Source of the DNA: Psychromarinibacter sp048262455
Lineage (GTDB): Bacteria; Pseudomonadota; Alphaproteobacteria; Rhodobacterales; Rhodobacteraceae
Reading direction: 5' to 3'
Length of the DNA: 64,000 nucleotides
NCBI GenBank assembly: GCA_048262455.1
Contig: JBLXFD010000008.1
Span: forward strand, 73,621 to 137,620
The position numbers were made by a program, and so were the translations under genes. Each line of letters opens with the position of its first letter. Positions within the stretch are counted from its first letter, which is position 1. Of the stretch, positions 51,807-60,580 are shown piece by piece. A model generated the notes under the pieces. That model saw only the letters and a list, made by a program, of their open reading frames with translations. It was not told where the DNA came from and made no database searches.

Positions 51807-53564
51807 TCAGAGAGGCTCCCCGAAATGAGCTCTTAGACCCACTAAAATATCCGTTACTTCAGGATGGATCTCTCCCGGCAGCAACTCGTCCACAACCCGT
51901 GCGCCAGACAGGCTCACCTTGAACTGCTCCTGAACATATCGAGCCATTGATCGGAAAACAGTCTTCCCTGGCACCGCTTGGCGGCGAAATTTTGCGCATT
52001 TCCATGAATCCGAGAACTGCTTCCGAAACTCATCCGCCAAACTTGGCGCATCAGCTTTTGGCGCCTTGCGAAACCTAAATTGAAAAACGTGCCCTAACTG
52101 TTGACCAAAGATCCGATCTCGCTCGAGTTCAATCAGCCTTTCAAGCTCCGCCTCAATTTGCGCAAGTACGGATTTACTCACACCACCATCTGCATACCTC
52201 ACCACCACGGCGCTGATAGCACGCGGAACCAAAAGGATATTTTCAATCTCTTTGAACGGAAGAACGAAACATGCCGCGCCCTCGGCCACCATTTGCTTTT
52301 TGAAATCCTCCACTTCCGCATCTGGGCGATAGTCCCTATCAAAAAGAGCCGCAACCTGAACATCCAGCTCGAAGAACTTTTTGAATATCGACGCGGTAGC
52401 GGTTACTTTGCTCCAGTTCGAGAACCCGTCGGTTTTCATTATTGTTACGCTTGAACCTGACAAGTAATCAATTCCACCAAGTTTTTTAGACACCCGTGAC
52501 AAAAGACGATTGTCGAGCCCTTCAAAGTACAGGACCTTTCTCGTCCGCGCCAGACGAGCAAACTGAGCGTTTTCCGAACTCCCAATCGCAGAATATACTT
52601 CTGAGTAATTCGTCTCGGTTCTTATACGCTTCGCTGAGCGGGCCGAAGGCCGTACGATCAGGACATCTCCAGGATCTGCTGCGTTAATTATCTCCGTGGA
52701 ATGCGTGGCGATAAAGAATTGACCAACCCGCTCGGATACCAGCCTAAGAAGGCGGTGCTGAAGGTCAGGGTGAAGATAAATATCTGGCTCATCTAGAACC
52801 AAAATTGACCGATGGTCTGATTGGGTCAGATGCATCATCGTTTGCATCCAAACTTGAAAGCCGAACCCGGCCCATTGCACCTCCCGGACGTTGGCTCCAT
52901 CTCTGAAATACATTCTCACATGGGCGCTGTCCCCCCTTTCCACTTCCGGCTTTCTTATTCGTATACCCGGCCAACCGTATTCAACAAGATCTGCGAACTC
53001 CTCAAATTCAGACTTCGTCTTGTGTAGCCAAAAATTTCGAAAATTTCGGCTCGCCAACCGCCCGTATCTGTTTCGCTCAACAGTCTCTAGACGAACCAGC
53101 TCTTCATTCTGCTCCAAGGGGCTAAGGGTTGGAACAACTATAATTTCTGCCGGAAATTGGCTCGCTAGATACTTAGTATTTTTTTGGGCCTGCACCTCAG
53201 ACACCAAGTAACACTCAAGGTCCGCGTCAGGGTCTAGAGAAATTACAAATTTCTTTCCATTTTCTATAATGACAGTAATTTTCGCCGAGGATTCTTGAAA
53301 GTTCCGCACGCAATAACGCAGGTCCACTCGCACTACACTCTGCGGCACGTAGTAGGTGGAACAGATGCCGTCTTTCCCCTGACTCTTAAACTGTGCAGTC
53401 CGTCGGCGCGCGTAACGCAACGCGTCTGATGCTATGCGCAATGCATCTAAGGAGGTCGATTTTCCGGTGTTATTAGGACCAACAAGAATATTCTTGGTGC
53501 GCGCCGAAATAGAGAATTTTGAAAACGACTTGTAGTCGAAGAATTCGAGAGACTTTACCCTCAT
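51807..53564 (-). CDS. OLD-family ATPase/TOPRIM nuclease in an AT-rich island
   Basis: A 585-residue protein. The N-terminal ABC/SMC-type ATPase has Walker A GPNNTGKST at 29-37, a signature-like region QWAGFGFQVWM and Walker B ILVLDEPDIYLHP from 254, followed by the His switch FFIATHSTEI. The TOPRIM part has VLYFEGLDN (Glu348) and ALFDRDYRPD (Asp409, Asp411). A C-terminal region of about 170 residues is unassigned. GGAG lies nine bases before the ATG at 53564; a GTG two codons earlier is possible. The gene is far lower in GC than all its neighbours. OLD proteins are often anti-phage effectors. Confidence 0.9.
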   Translation of the reverse strand: MRVKSLEFFDYKSFSKFSISARTKNILVGPNNTGKSTSLDALRIASDALRYARRRTAQFKSQGKDGICSTYYVPQSVVRVDLRYCVRNFQESSAKITVIIENGKKFVISLDPDADLECYLVSEVQAQKNTKYLASQFPAEIIVVPTLSPLEQNEELVRLETVERNRYGRLASRNFRNFWLHKTKSEFEEFADLVEYGWPGIRIRKPEVERGDSAHVRMYFRDGANVREVQWAGFGFQVWMQTMMHLTQSDHRSILVLDEPDIYLHPDLQHRLLRLVSERVGQFFIATHSTEIINAADPGDVLIVRPSARSAKRIRTETNYSEVYSAIGSSENAQFARLARTRKVLYFEGLDNRLLSRVSKKLGGIDYLSGSSVTIMKTDGFSNWSKVTATASIFKKFFELDVQVAALFDRDYRPDAEVEDFKKQMVAEGAACFVLPFKEIENILLVPRAISAVVVRYADGGVSKSVLAQIEAELERLIELERDRIFGQQLGHVFQFRFRKAPKADAPSLADEFRKQFSDSWKCAKFRRQAVPGKTVFRSMARYVQEQFKVSLSGARVVDELLPGEIHPEVTDILVGLRAHFGEPL

Positions 53565-53636
53565 GTTCACTCCAATATAAATGCACTACACGAGGTCCCC
53601 CGGAACTTTCGCCGGGCCTTCACCCTCGACCGGCCC

Positions 53637-54632
53637 TCACCCCCACAACCCGCTCTCTCCCGGCCAAACCCCGCTCGCATCATACCGCAGCCCCGCCTCC
53701 CGGTCCCGCGACAGCAGCAGCGGCGCGTCGAGGTCCACCACCTCGGCCCCCTGGGCCACCAGCTGGGCCGGGGCCATGGCGAGGCTCGAACCCATCATGC
53801 AGCCCACCATCACGCCGAACCCCGCCTCGCGCGCGGCGGCGCGGAGGGCCAGGGCCTCGGTCAGGCCGCCGGTCTTGTCCAACTTGATGTTCACCACGTC
53901 GTAGCGCCCCGCCAGCGCCGGCAGCGAGCCGCGGTCGTGGCAGCTTTCGTCGGCGCAGACCGGCAGCGGGCGCGCGATCTCCGCCAGCGCCGCGTCCCCG
54001 GCGGCGGGCAGCGGCTGCTCCACCAGTTCCACCCCCAGCGCTGGCAGGTCCTGCGCCATCTGGCGGTAGGTCTCCAGCGTCCAGCCCTCGTTGGCGTCGA
54101 TCACGATCCGGGCCTCGGGCGCGCCCGCCCGCACGGCGCGCAGCCGCTCCAGGTCGCCCTCACCGCCCAGCTTGACCTTCAGCACCGGGCGGTGGGCGTT
54201 CTCGGCGGCCTTGGCGCGCATCTGCTCGGCCGTGCCCAGCGACAGGGTGAACACGGTCTGCACCGGCCCCGGCTCCGGCAGCCCCGCCAGTTGCCAGACC
54301 CGCTGGCCGGTCGCCTTCGCCTCCCAGTCCCACAGCGCGCAGTCCAGTGCGTTGCGGGCGGCGCCGGCGGGAAGGGCGGATTGCAGCCCCTGCCGGTCCA
54401 GCCCCTCGCGCAGCCGCGGCGCCAGAGCGCGGATCTCGGCCTCGGTGCTGTCCAGCGTCTCGTTGTAGCGAGCGTAGGGGGTGCATTCGCCGCGCCCCGT
54501 GATGCCGTCCCGTTCCAGCGTCACGGTCAGCACCCAGGCCTCGGTGCGTACCCAGGGCTCCTTCTGCCCCCGGCCGGAGATCACGAAGCTTCCCGCGATG
54601 GGAAAGGCTTCTCGCGTCACATCCAGTTTCAT
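53637..54632 (-). CDS. dgcA: Enolase-superfamily racemase (N-acetyl-D-glutamate racemase / dipeptide epimerase)
   Basis: A 331-residue protein. The catalytic lysine pair KVK is at 152-154, metal ligands are Asp179 (VIDANEG), Glu205 (ELVEQPLP) and Asp228 (CADES), and the opposite lysine is in NIKLDKTGG near 250. Sequence alone reads as an L-Ala-D/L-Glu epimerase. The adjacent DUF1611 gene points to the DgcN-DgcA route, in which D-Glu is N-acetylated and then racemised. The ATG at 54632 lies 23 bases after dgcN, so the pair is an operon. Confidence 0.88.
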   Translation of the reverse strand: MKLDVTREAFPIAGSFVISGRGQKEPWVRTEAWVLTVTLERDGITGRGECTPYARYNETLDSTEAEIRALAPRLREGLDRQGLQSALPAGAARNALDCALWDWEAKATGQRVWQLAGLPEPGPVQTVFTLSLGTAEQMRAKAAENAHRPVLKVKLGGEGDLERLRAVRAGAPEARIVIDANEGWTLETYRQMAQDLPALGVELVEQPLPAAGDAALAEIARPLPVCADESCHDRGSLPALAGRYDVVNIKLDKTGGLTEALALRAAAREAGFGVMVGCMMGSSLAMAPAQLVAQGAEVVDLDAPLLLSRDREAGLRYDASGVWPGESGLWG

Positions 54633-54655
54633 CGTCCCGGCCTCCCCCGCCCCGT

Positions 54656-55657
54656 TCAGATCGCCGCCAGCGCGTCCACCAGCTTGCCGGCGCCCTGCCG
54701 GAACGGATCGGCGGCGGGCAGGCCCATGCGCCGCTCCAGGTCCTCGAGGTACGACAGCGCCTCGTCCTCGCCCATGGCGGCGGTATTGACCGAGATCCCC
54801 ACCACCTGGCACGCCGGGTTCGCCACCCGCGCCAGCGGCAGCGCGGTGTCGCGCAGCAGCTCCAGCGAGGGCAGCTCGTAGCCCGGCAGGCCGCGCATGT
54901 GGGTGCGCGTCGGCTCGTGGCTGAGGATCAGCGCGTCGGGCTGGCCGCCGTGCACCAGCGCCATGGTCACGCCGGAGAAGGAGACGTGGAACAGGCTGCC
55001 CTGCCCCTCGATCATGTCCCAGTGGTCGTCCTCGTTGTCGGGCGTCAGCCATTCGACCGAGCCGGCCATGAAGTCGGCAATCACCGCGTCCAAGGGCACC
55101 CCCTCGCCGGTGATCAGGATGCCGGTCTGCCCGGTGGCGCGGAACGAGGACTTCAGCCCCCGCGCCTTCATCTCGCGGTCCATCGCCAGCGAGGTGTACA
55201 TCTTGCCCACCGAACAATCCGTGCCCACGGCAAGGCAGCGCTTGCCGCTGCGCTTCTCGCCGTTGGCAATGGGGTACTTGACCGTGGGGATGCGCACGTC
55301 GTGCAGGGCGCGGCCGTTGGCCTCGGCGGCCGCCACGAGGTCCGGCTCGTCGCGCAGCAGGTTGTGCAGGCCCGAGGCCAGGTCGAACCCCGCCTCCAGG
55401 GCCTCCACCAGCACCCGCTTCCAGGCGGCAGAGATCACACCGCCCCGGTTGGCCACGCCGATCACCAGTGTTTTAGCCCCGGCGGCCTTCGCCTCCTCCA
55501 GCGTCATGTCCGGCAGCTTCATGTCGGCGCGGCAATTCTCCATCCGGTACTGCCCCACCGCGTGTTCAGGCCGCCAGTCGCGGATGCCCTGGGCCACCTT
55601 GGCGGCCAGAGGGTCCGGCGCGTCTCCGAGAAACAGCAGGTAGGGGGTCTCGATCAT
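54656..55657 (-). CDS. dgcN: DUF1611 family protein, D-glutamate N-acetyltransferase
   Basis: A 333-residue DUF1611 protein. It has an N-terminal Rossmann-like part (YLLFLGDAPDPLAAKVAQG, TLVIGVANRGGVIS) and a P-loop-like NTPase part with AVGTDCSVGKMYTSLAMDREM and FRATGQTGILITGEGVPLD. Published work on marine bacteria assigns D-Glu N-acetyltransferase activity to this family when next to a racemase like DgcA; I rely on that. The start is MIETPYLLFL at 55657. It is divergent from mcl1 across about 200 bases. Confidence 0.87.
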   Translation of the reverse strand: MIETPYLLFLGDAPDPLAAKVAQGIRDWRPEHAVGQYRMENCRADMKLPDMTLEEAKAAGAKTLVIGVANRGGVISAAWKRVLVEALEAGFDLASGLHNLLRDEPDLVAAAEANGRALHDVRIPTVKYPIANGEKRSGKRCLAVGTDCSVGKMYTSLAMDREMKARGLKSSFRATGQTGILITGEGVPLDAVIADFMAGSVEWLTPDNEDDHWDMIEGQGSLFHVSFSGVTMALVHGGQPDALILSHEPTRTHMRGLPGYELPSLELLRDTALPLARVANPACQVVGISVNTAAMGEDEALSYLEDLERRMGLPAADPFRQGAGKLVDALAAI

Positions 55658-55858
55658 GGCGATGCTCCTGTCCGGTCCCGCGGGCGAGTCGCGGGGGTCG
55701 GGGGGAGTTCACCAGAAATGCCGCCCCGGGGCCAGCGCTGCGACGCGGCGACAGCGGCGGGGCGGGCGCTTGCGGCCCGGCGCCGGGCGCGCGACACTCC
55801 GGCCAAGGGTCCGGCCCCCGCGCCGGATCGATGCCCAATCCCCTGCCACGAGGCCGCC

Positions 55859-56818
55859 ATGTCCTTCCGCACCCAGCCCGCGCCCCCTGCCCGCCCGAAC
55901 CGCTGCCAACTGTTCGGCCCCGGCAGCCGCCCCGCGATCTTCGAAAAGATGGCCGCCAGCGCCGCCGACGTGATCAATCTCGACCTCGAGGATTCCGTCT
56001 CGCCGGACGACAAGGCGCGGGCGCGCGAGACGGTGGTGCAGGCGATCCAGGGGATCGACTGGGGCCGCAAGACGCTGTCGGTGCGGATCAACGGGCTGGA
56101 CACCCCCTATTGGCACCGCGACGTGATCGCGCTGGTGGAGCAGGCGGGCGAGCGGCTGGACATGATCATGATCCCCAAGGTGGGCTGCGCCGCCGACGTC
56201 TACGCGGTGGACGCGCTAGTCACCGCCGCCGAGCGTGCCGCAGGCCGCGAGAAGGCGCTGGCGCTGGAGGTGATCATCGAATCGGCCGCCGGCATCGCCC
56301 ATGTGGAGCAGATCGCCGCCGCCTCGCCCCGCCTGCAGGCGATGTCGCTGGGGGCCGCCGACTTCGCCGCCTCCATGGGGATGCAGACCACCGGCATCGG
56401 CGGCACGCAGGAGAATTACTACATGCTGCACGAGGGCCAGCGGCACTGGTCCGATCCTTGGCACTGGGCGCAATCGGCCATCGTCGCCGCCTGCCGCACC
56501 CACGGGGTCCTGCCGGTGGACGGCCCGTTCGGGGACTTCTCGGACGAAGAGGGGTTCCTCGCCCAGGCCCGCCGCTCGGCCACGCTGGGGATGGTGGGCA
56601 AGTGGGCGATCCACCCGAAGCAGGTGGCGCTGGCCAACCAAGTCTTCACCCCCTCGGACGAGGCGGTGACCGAGGCGCGCGAGATCCTTGCGGCAATGGA
56701 ACAGGCCAAGGCCCGCGGCGAGGGGGCGACGGTCTACAAGGGCCGGCTGGTGGACATCGCCTCGATCAAGCAGGCCGAGGTGATCGTGCGCCAGTCCGAG
56801 ATGATCGGCGAGGGCTGA
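55859..56818 (+). CDS. mcl1: L-malyl-CoA/beta-methylmalyl-CoA lyase
   Basis: A 319-residue HpcH/HpaI-type aldolase that reversibly cleaves beta-methylmalyl-CoA to glyoxylate and propionyl-CoA in the ethylmalonyl-CoA pathway. The start MSFRTQPAPPARPNRCQLFG, then VINLDLEDSV, SVRINGLDTP, EVIIESAAGIAHV and MSLGAADFAASMGM are nearly those I recall for R. sphaeroides Mcl1, even across the variable C-terminus. GAGG precedes the ATG. Other pathway genes are not in the window; accA follows. Confidence 0.95.
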   Translation: MSFRTQPAPPARPNRCQLFGPGSRPAIFEKMAASAADVINLDLEDSVSPDDKARARETVVQAIQGIDWGRKTLSVRINGLDTPYWHRDVIALVEQAGERLDMIMIPKVGCAADVYAVDALVTAAERAAGREKALALEVIIESAAGIAHVEQIAAASPRLQAMSLGAADFAASMGMQTTGIGGTQENYYMLHEGQRHWSDPWHWAQSAIVAACRTHGVLPVDGPFGDFSDEEGFLAQARRSATLGMVGKWAIHPKQVALANQVFTPSDEAVTEAREILAAMEQAKARGEGATVYKGRLVDIASIKQAEVIVRQSEMIGEG

Positions 56819-56924
56819 GCCGCGCGGCCCTGCGGCGCGGCGGCCCTCTGCCGGGGGGCGGCAGTTGCAAAGCCGCGCCGCCGGCGTCATATAGCCCGGC
56901 AGCGACGTCGATGCAGGGAATGCC

Positions 56925-57887
56925 ATGACCCACTACCTCGAATTCGAGAAACCGCTCGCAGAGATCGAAGGCAAGGCCGAGGAACTGCGCGCGCTGGCGC
57001 GAACCAACGAGGAAATGGACGTCGGCAAGGAGGCCGAGGCGCTGGACAAGAAGGCCGCGGCCATGCTTCGCGACCTCTACAAGCAGCTGACGCCCTGGCG
57101 CAAATGCCAAGTGGCCCGGCATCCCGACCGGCCGCATTGCAAGGACTACATCCAGGCGCTGTTCGACGAGTTCACGCCGCTGGCCGGCGACCGCAACTTC
57201 GCCGACGACCTCGCCGTCATGGGCGGGCTGGCGCGCTTCGGCGGGCGGCCCGTGATGGTGATCGGCCACGAGAAGGGTCACGACACCAAGACCCGGATCG
57301 AGCGCAACTTCGGCATGGCCCGGCCCGAGGGCTACCGCAAGGCGATCCGCCTGATGGACATCGCCGACCGCTTCAAGCTTCCGGTGGTCTCGCTGGTGGA
57401 CACCACCGGCGCCTACCCCGGCAAGGGCGCCGAGGAACGCGGCCAGTCAGAGGCGATCGCCCGCTCGACGGAGAAGTGCCTGCAGATCGGCGTGCCCTCG
57501 GTGGCGATCATCATCGGCGAGGGCGGATCCGGCGGCGCGGTGGCCTTCGCCACGGCCAACAAGGTCGCGATGCTGGAACATGCCATCTACTCGGTGATCT
57601 CGCCCGAGGGCTGCGCCTCGATCCTCTGGAAGGACGCCAACAAGATGCGCGAGGCCGCCGAGGCGCTGCGGCTGACGGCGCAGGACCTGGCCAAGCTGGA
57701 GGTGATCGACCGGATCATCCCCGAACCTCTGGGCGGCGCCCACCGCGACCCCGGCGCGGCCTTTGCCGCGGTGCGCAGCGAGCTGGAGCAGATGCTGGCC
57801 GAGATGGACGGGCGCAAGCCCAAGGACCTCGTCCGCGACCGGCGCGAGAAGTTCCTCGCCCTCGGCAGCAAGGGCCTCGCCGCCTGA
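56925..57887 (+). CDS. accA: Acetyl-CoA carboxylase, carboxyltransferase alpha subunit
   Basis: A 320-residue subunit which, with AccD, transfers the carboxyl group from biotin to acetyl-CoA to make malonyl-CoA for fatty acids. Motifs are YLEFEKPLAEIEGKAEEL, TPWRKCQVARHPDRPH, DTTGAYPGKGAEERGQ, IIGEGGSGGAVAF and YSVISPEGCASILWKD. Length and ending are typical. It lies about 106 bases after mcl1 and is followed by a single REP-like hairpin. Confidence 0.97.
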   Translation: MTHYLEFEKPLAEIEGKAEELRALARTNEEMDVGKEAEALDKKAAAMLRDLYKQLTPWRKCQVARHPDRPHCKDYIQALFDEFTPLAGDRNFADDLAVMGGLARFGGRPVMVIGHEKGHDTKTRIERNFGMARPEGYRKAIRLMDIADRFKLPVVSLVDTTGAYPGKGAEERGQSEAIARSTEKCLQIGVPSVAIIIGEGGSGGAVAFATANKVAMLEHAIYSVISPEGCASILWKDANKMREAAEALRLTAQDLAKLEVIDRIIPEPLGGAHRDPGAAFAAVRSELEQMLAEMDGRKPKDLVRDRREKFLALGSKGLAA

Positions 57888-57899
57888 CGGCATAGCACG

Positions 57900-57921
57900 G
57901 TAGGGCGGGGTTCACCCCGCC
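57900..57921 (+). repeat. Single REP-like hairpin after accA
   Basis: GTAG then GGCGGGG-TTCA-CCCCGCC, identical to the terminal hairpin of family I units but without the rest of a unit. It sits 13 bases past the accA stop and could act as a terminator for accA and for the convergent Lrp gene. Confidence 0.75.
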
Positions 57922-57968
57922 ACCCCTCCACGCTCATGACTCGGCCCGACTGACCCGGCGCCCCCCCT

Positions 57969-58427
57969 TCAAATCGGCAACGGCGCGTCCGACTTGAACT
58001 GGTCCATCACGATCTGGCTCTGCACCCGCGCCACCGCAGGGTGCGGCAACAGAACCTGGTGGATCAGCACGTTCAGCTCCGACAGGTCGGCGCAGTAGAC
58101 CCGCAGCAGGTAGTCCGCCTCGCCCGTCAGGGTCCAGGCGCTCACCACCTCGGCACGCAGGTGCACGATGCGCAGGAAGCCCTCGACCTTCGCGGGCTCG
58201 TGGGTGGCCATCTGCACCTGCACGAAGGCCTGCACCGTCAGCCCCAGCCGCGCCGCGTCCAGCCGGGCCGCGTAGCGTTCCACCACCCCCGCCTGTTCCA
58301 GCCGCTGCCGCCGCCGCCCCGCCTGGCTGGCGCTAAGGTTCAGCCGCGCGCCCAGCGCCTCGGCCGTCAGGTGCGCGTCGGCCTGCAGCGCGGCGAGGAG
58401 GCGCTTGTCGGTCTCGTCCAGATCCAT
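57969..58427 (-). CDS. Lrp/AsnC family regulator, probably of hppD
   Basis: A 152-residue protein with both Lrp halves. The N-terminal winged helix-turn-helix is LDETDKRLLAALQADAHLTAEALGARLNLSASQAGRRRQRLEQAG. The C-terminal RAM domain reads VQMATHEPAKVEGFLRIVHLRAEV and LTGEADYLLRVYCADLSEL. The ATG at 58427 lacks a strong ribosome-binding site. It is divergent from hppD across 135 bases, suggesting control of tyrosine catabolism in response to an aromatic amino acid (inference). Confidence 0.9.
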   Translation of the reverse strand: MDLDETDKRLLAALQADAHLTAEALGARLNLSASQAGRRRQRLEQAGVVERYAARLDAARLGLTVQAFVQVQMATHEPAKVEGFLRIVHLRAEVVSAWTLTGEADYLLRVYCADLSELNVLIHQVLLPHPAVARVQSQIVMDQFKSDAPLPI

Positions 58428-58562
58428 GCGGGAACCATGCGCCGCGAATGGCCATTGCGTCAACAGCCCGCATAAATCCGGGATCACGCGCCGAAGATCG
58501 CGCAGATCACGCGCCCCCACAGGCGTACTCTGACCCCAACACAGAACAAAGGAGATTCCGCC

Positions 58563-59663
58563 ATGGGCCCCTTCCCCCACGACGCCCCGAAGTCGCAGAT
58601 CACCGAGCAGAACCCCGCCGGCACCGACGGCTTCGAGTTCGTCGAGTTCGCCCATCCCGAGCCGGAGAAGCTGCGCGAGCTCTTCGCGAAGATGGGCTAC
58701 GTCCACACCGCGACCCACAAGACCAAGGCCATCGAGCTTTGGCAGCAGGGCGATATCACCTACGTGCTCAACGACGAGCCCGGCAGCCACGCCCGCACCT
58801 TCGTGGAAGAACACGGCCCCTGCGCCCCCTCCATGGCCTGGCGCGTGGTGAACGCGCAGCACGCGCTGGACCACGCGGTTGCCAAGGGCGCCGAGCCCTA
58901 CGAGGGCCCGGGCAAGACGATTGAGGCCCCCGCGATCCGCGGCATTGGCGGCTCGCTGATCTACTTCATCGAGGATTACTACGACACCTCGCCCTACAAC
59001 GGCGAGTTCGACTGGCTGCGGCAGTCCAAGCCCGCGGGCGTCGGCTTCCACTACCTCGACCACCTGACCCACAACGTCCACAAGGGCAACATGGACCTCT
59101 GGTTCAGGTTCTACGGCGACCTGTTCAACTTCCGCGAGATCCGGTTCTTCGACATCGAGGGCAAGTTCACCGGCCTCACCAGCCGCGCGCTGACCTCCCC
59201 CTGCGGCCGCATCCGCATCCCGATCAACGAGGACCGGGGCGAAACAGGGCAGATCGTGGAATACCTCAAGCGCTATAACGGCGAGGGCATCCAGCACATT
59301 GCCGTCGGCGCGCGCGACATCTACGACGCCACCGACGCGATCGCCGGGAACGGCATCCGCTTCATGCCCGCGCCGCCCCCCGCCTACTACGAGATGAGCC
59401 GCGAGCGGGTGGTGGACCACGAGGAGCCGCTGGACCGGATGCAGAAGCACGGCATCCTGATCGACGGCGAGGGCGTGGTGGACGGCGGCGAGACGCGGAT
59501 CCTGCTGCAGATCTTCTCGAAGACGGTGATCGGGCCGATCTTCTTCGAGTTCATCCAGCGCAAGGGCGACGACGGTTTCGGCGAGGGCAACTTCAAGGCG
59601 CTGTTCGAGTCGATCGAGCAGGACCAGATCGAGCGCGGCGTGTTGGACACTGCGGCGGAGTGA
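58563..59663 (+). CDS. hppD: 4-hydroxyphenylpyruvate dioxygenase
   Basis: A 366-residue Fe(II) dioxygenase that converts 4-hydroxyphenylpyruvate to homogentisate in tyrosine and phenylalanine degradation. The iron ligands are the first His of GFHYLDHLTHNV, the His of GIQHIAVGARD and the Glu of IFFEFIQRKG. The fold is the expected pair of VOC modules. AAAGGAGATTCCGCC precedes the ATG. No homogentisate dioxygenase gene follows; a long repeat array does. Confidence 0.96.
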   Translation: MGPFPHDAPKSQITEQNPAGTDGFEFVEFAHPEPEKLRELFAKMGYVHTATHKTKAIELWQQGDITYVLNDEPGSHARTFVEEHGPCAPSMAWRVVNAQHALDHAVAKGAEPYEGPGKTIEAPAIRGIGGSLIYFIEDYYDTSPYNGEFDWLRQSKPAGVGFHYLDHLTHNVHKGNMDLWFRFYGDLFNFREIRFFDIEGKFTGLTSRALTSPCGRIRIPINEDRGETGQIVEYLKRYNGEGIQHIAVGARDIYDATDAIAGNGIRFMPAPPPAYYEMSRERVVDHEEPLDRMQKHGILIDGEGVVDGGETRILLQIFSKTVIGPIFFEFIQRKGDDGFGEGNFKALFESIEQDQIERGVLDTAAE

Positions 59664-59682
59664 CGGGCTGCGAGCTGGTGCG

Positions 59683-60560
59683 GTAGGGCGGGGTTCACCC
59701 CGCCTTCGGGCGCGGCGCCAGCCTGCCCGTGGGATGGCGCTGCTGACCTTCGGTGTGGGCGCTTTATCCCAGCCACGACCGCGCTCAGAATGAGCGTTGC
59801 CCTGCGGACGACACAGCGCCAGCCCGTGGGGACAGGCAGGCGCTCGCCCCGCGCCTTCGGCTTGTTCGGGGCGGATCAGCGCATCATACAGATGATGAGG
59901 TAGGGCGAGGTTCACCCCGCCATGTCGCAACGCGAGCCTGCACGTGGGCTGGCGCTGCCGAACTCTGAGGTACGCGCTTTATCCCAGCCAAATCCGCATA
60001 CAGAATGAGCGGTGTTCTGCGGACGACACAGCGCCAGCCCGCCGGAACGGGCAGGCGCTCGCCCCCGCGCCTACGGCTTGTTCGGGGCTATCCAGCGTTT
60101 CGTTCGAGTGTCGTAGCGCGGGGTTCACCCCGCCATGGCGCAACGCCAGCCTGCCCGTTGGGGTGGCGCCACCGACCTCCGGCGTAAGCGCTTTATCCCC
60201 ACCACATCCGCACGCAGAATGAGCCGCGCACGAAGATGACAAAGCGCCAGCCCGCCGGAACGGGCAGGCACTCGCCCCGCGCCTTCGGCTTGTACGGGGC
60301 GGATCAGCGCATCGTTCGCAAGGAGATGTAGGGCGGGGTTCACCCCGCCATAGCGCAACGCCAGCTTGCCCGTGGGCTGGCGCCGCCGACCTCCGGCATG
60401 AGCACTATATCCCAGCCAAATCCGCGCTCAGAATGAACCGTACACGAGGATGACGCAGCGCCAGCCCGCCGGGACGGGCAGGCGCTCGCCCCGCGCCTTC
60501 GGCTTGTACGGGGCGCATCAGCGCATAGCTCAAACGGCTGGACGCGCTTCACCCCCGCCT
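59683..60560. repeat. Family I repeat array, four tandem units
   Basis: The largest array, filling the 917-base gap between hppD and the GntR gene. Terminal hairpins start at 59683, 59900, 60113 and 60328, with a degenerate one near 60541, giving a period of 213-217. Boxes of the form GC(T/G)(T/C)TTATCCC lie near 59761, 59976, 60189 and 60403. The stem AGCGCCAGCCCG/CGGGCAGGCGCT is present in each unit with one or no changes. No gene is supported. Confidence 0.88.
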
Positions 60561-60580
60561 CCCCCACCTCAAGCCCATCG

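Noticed and set aside
51719..53600. Flanking direct repeats or attachment sites around the OLD gene
   Set aside because: I could not find matching repeats at the two composition boundaries by eye. Only a weak inverted GGACGT/ACGTCC pair is seen near 51721-51758.
59683..60560. CRISPR array
   Set aside because: The period is about 214 bases and the whole unit is repeated, with no unique spacers and no cas genes nearby.
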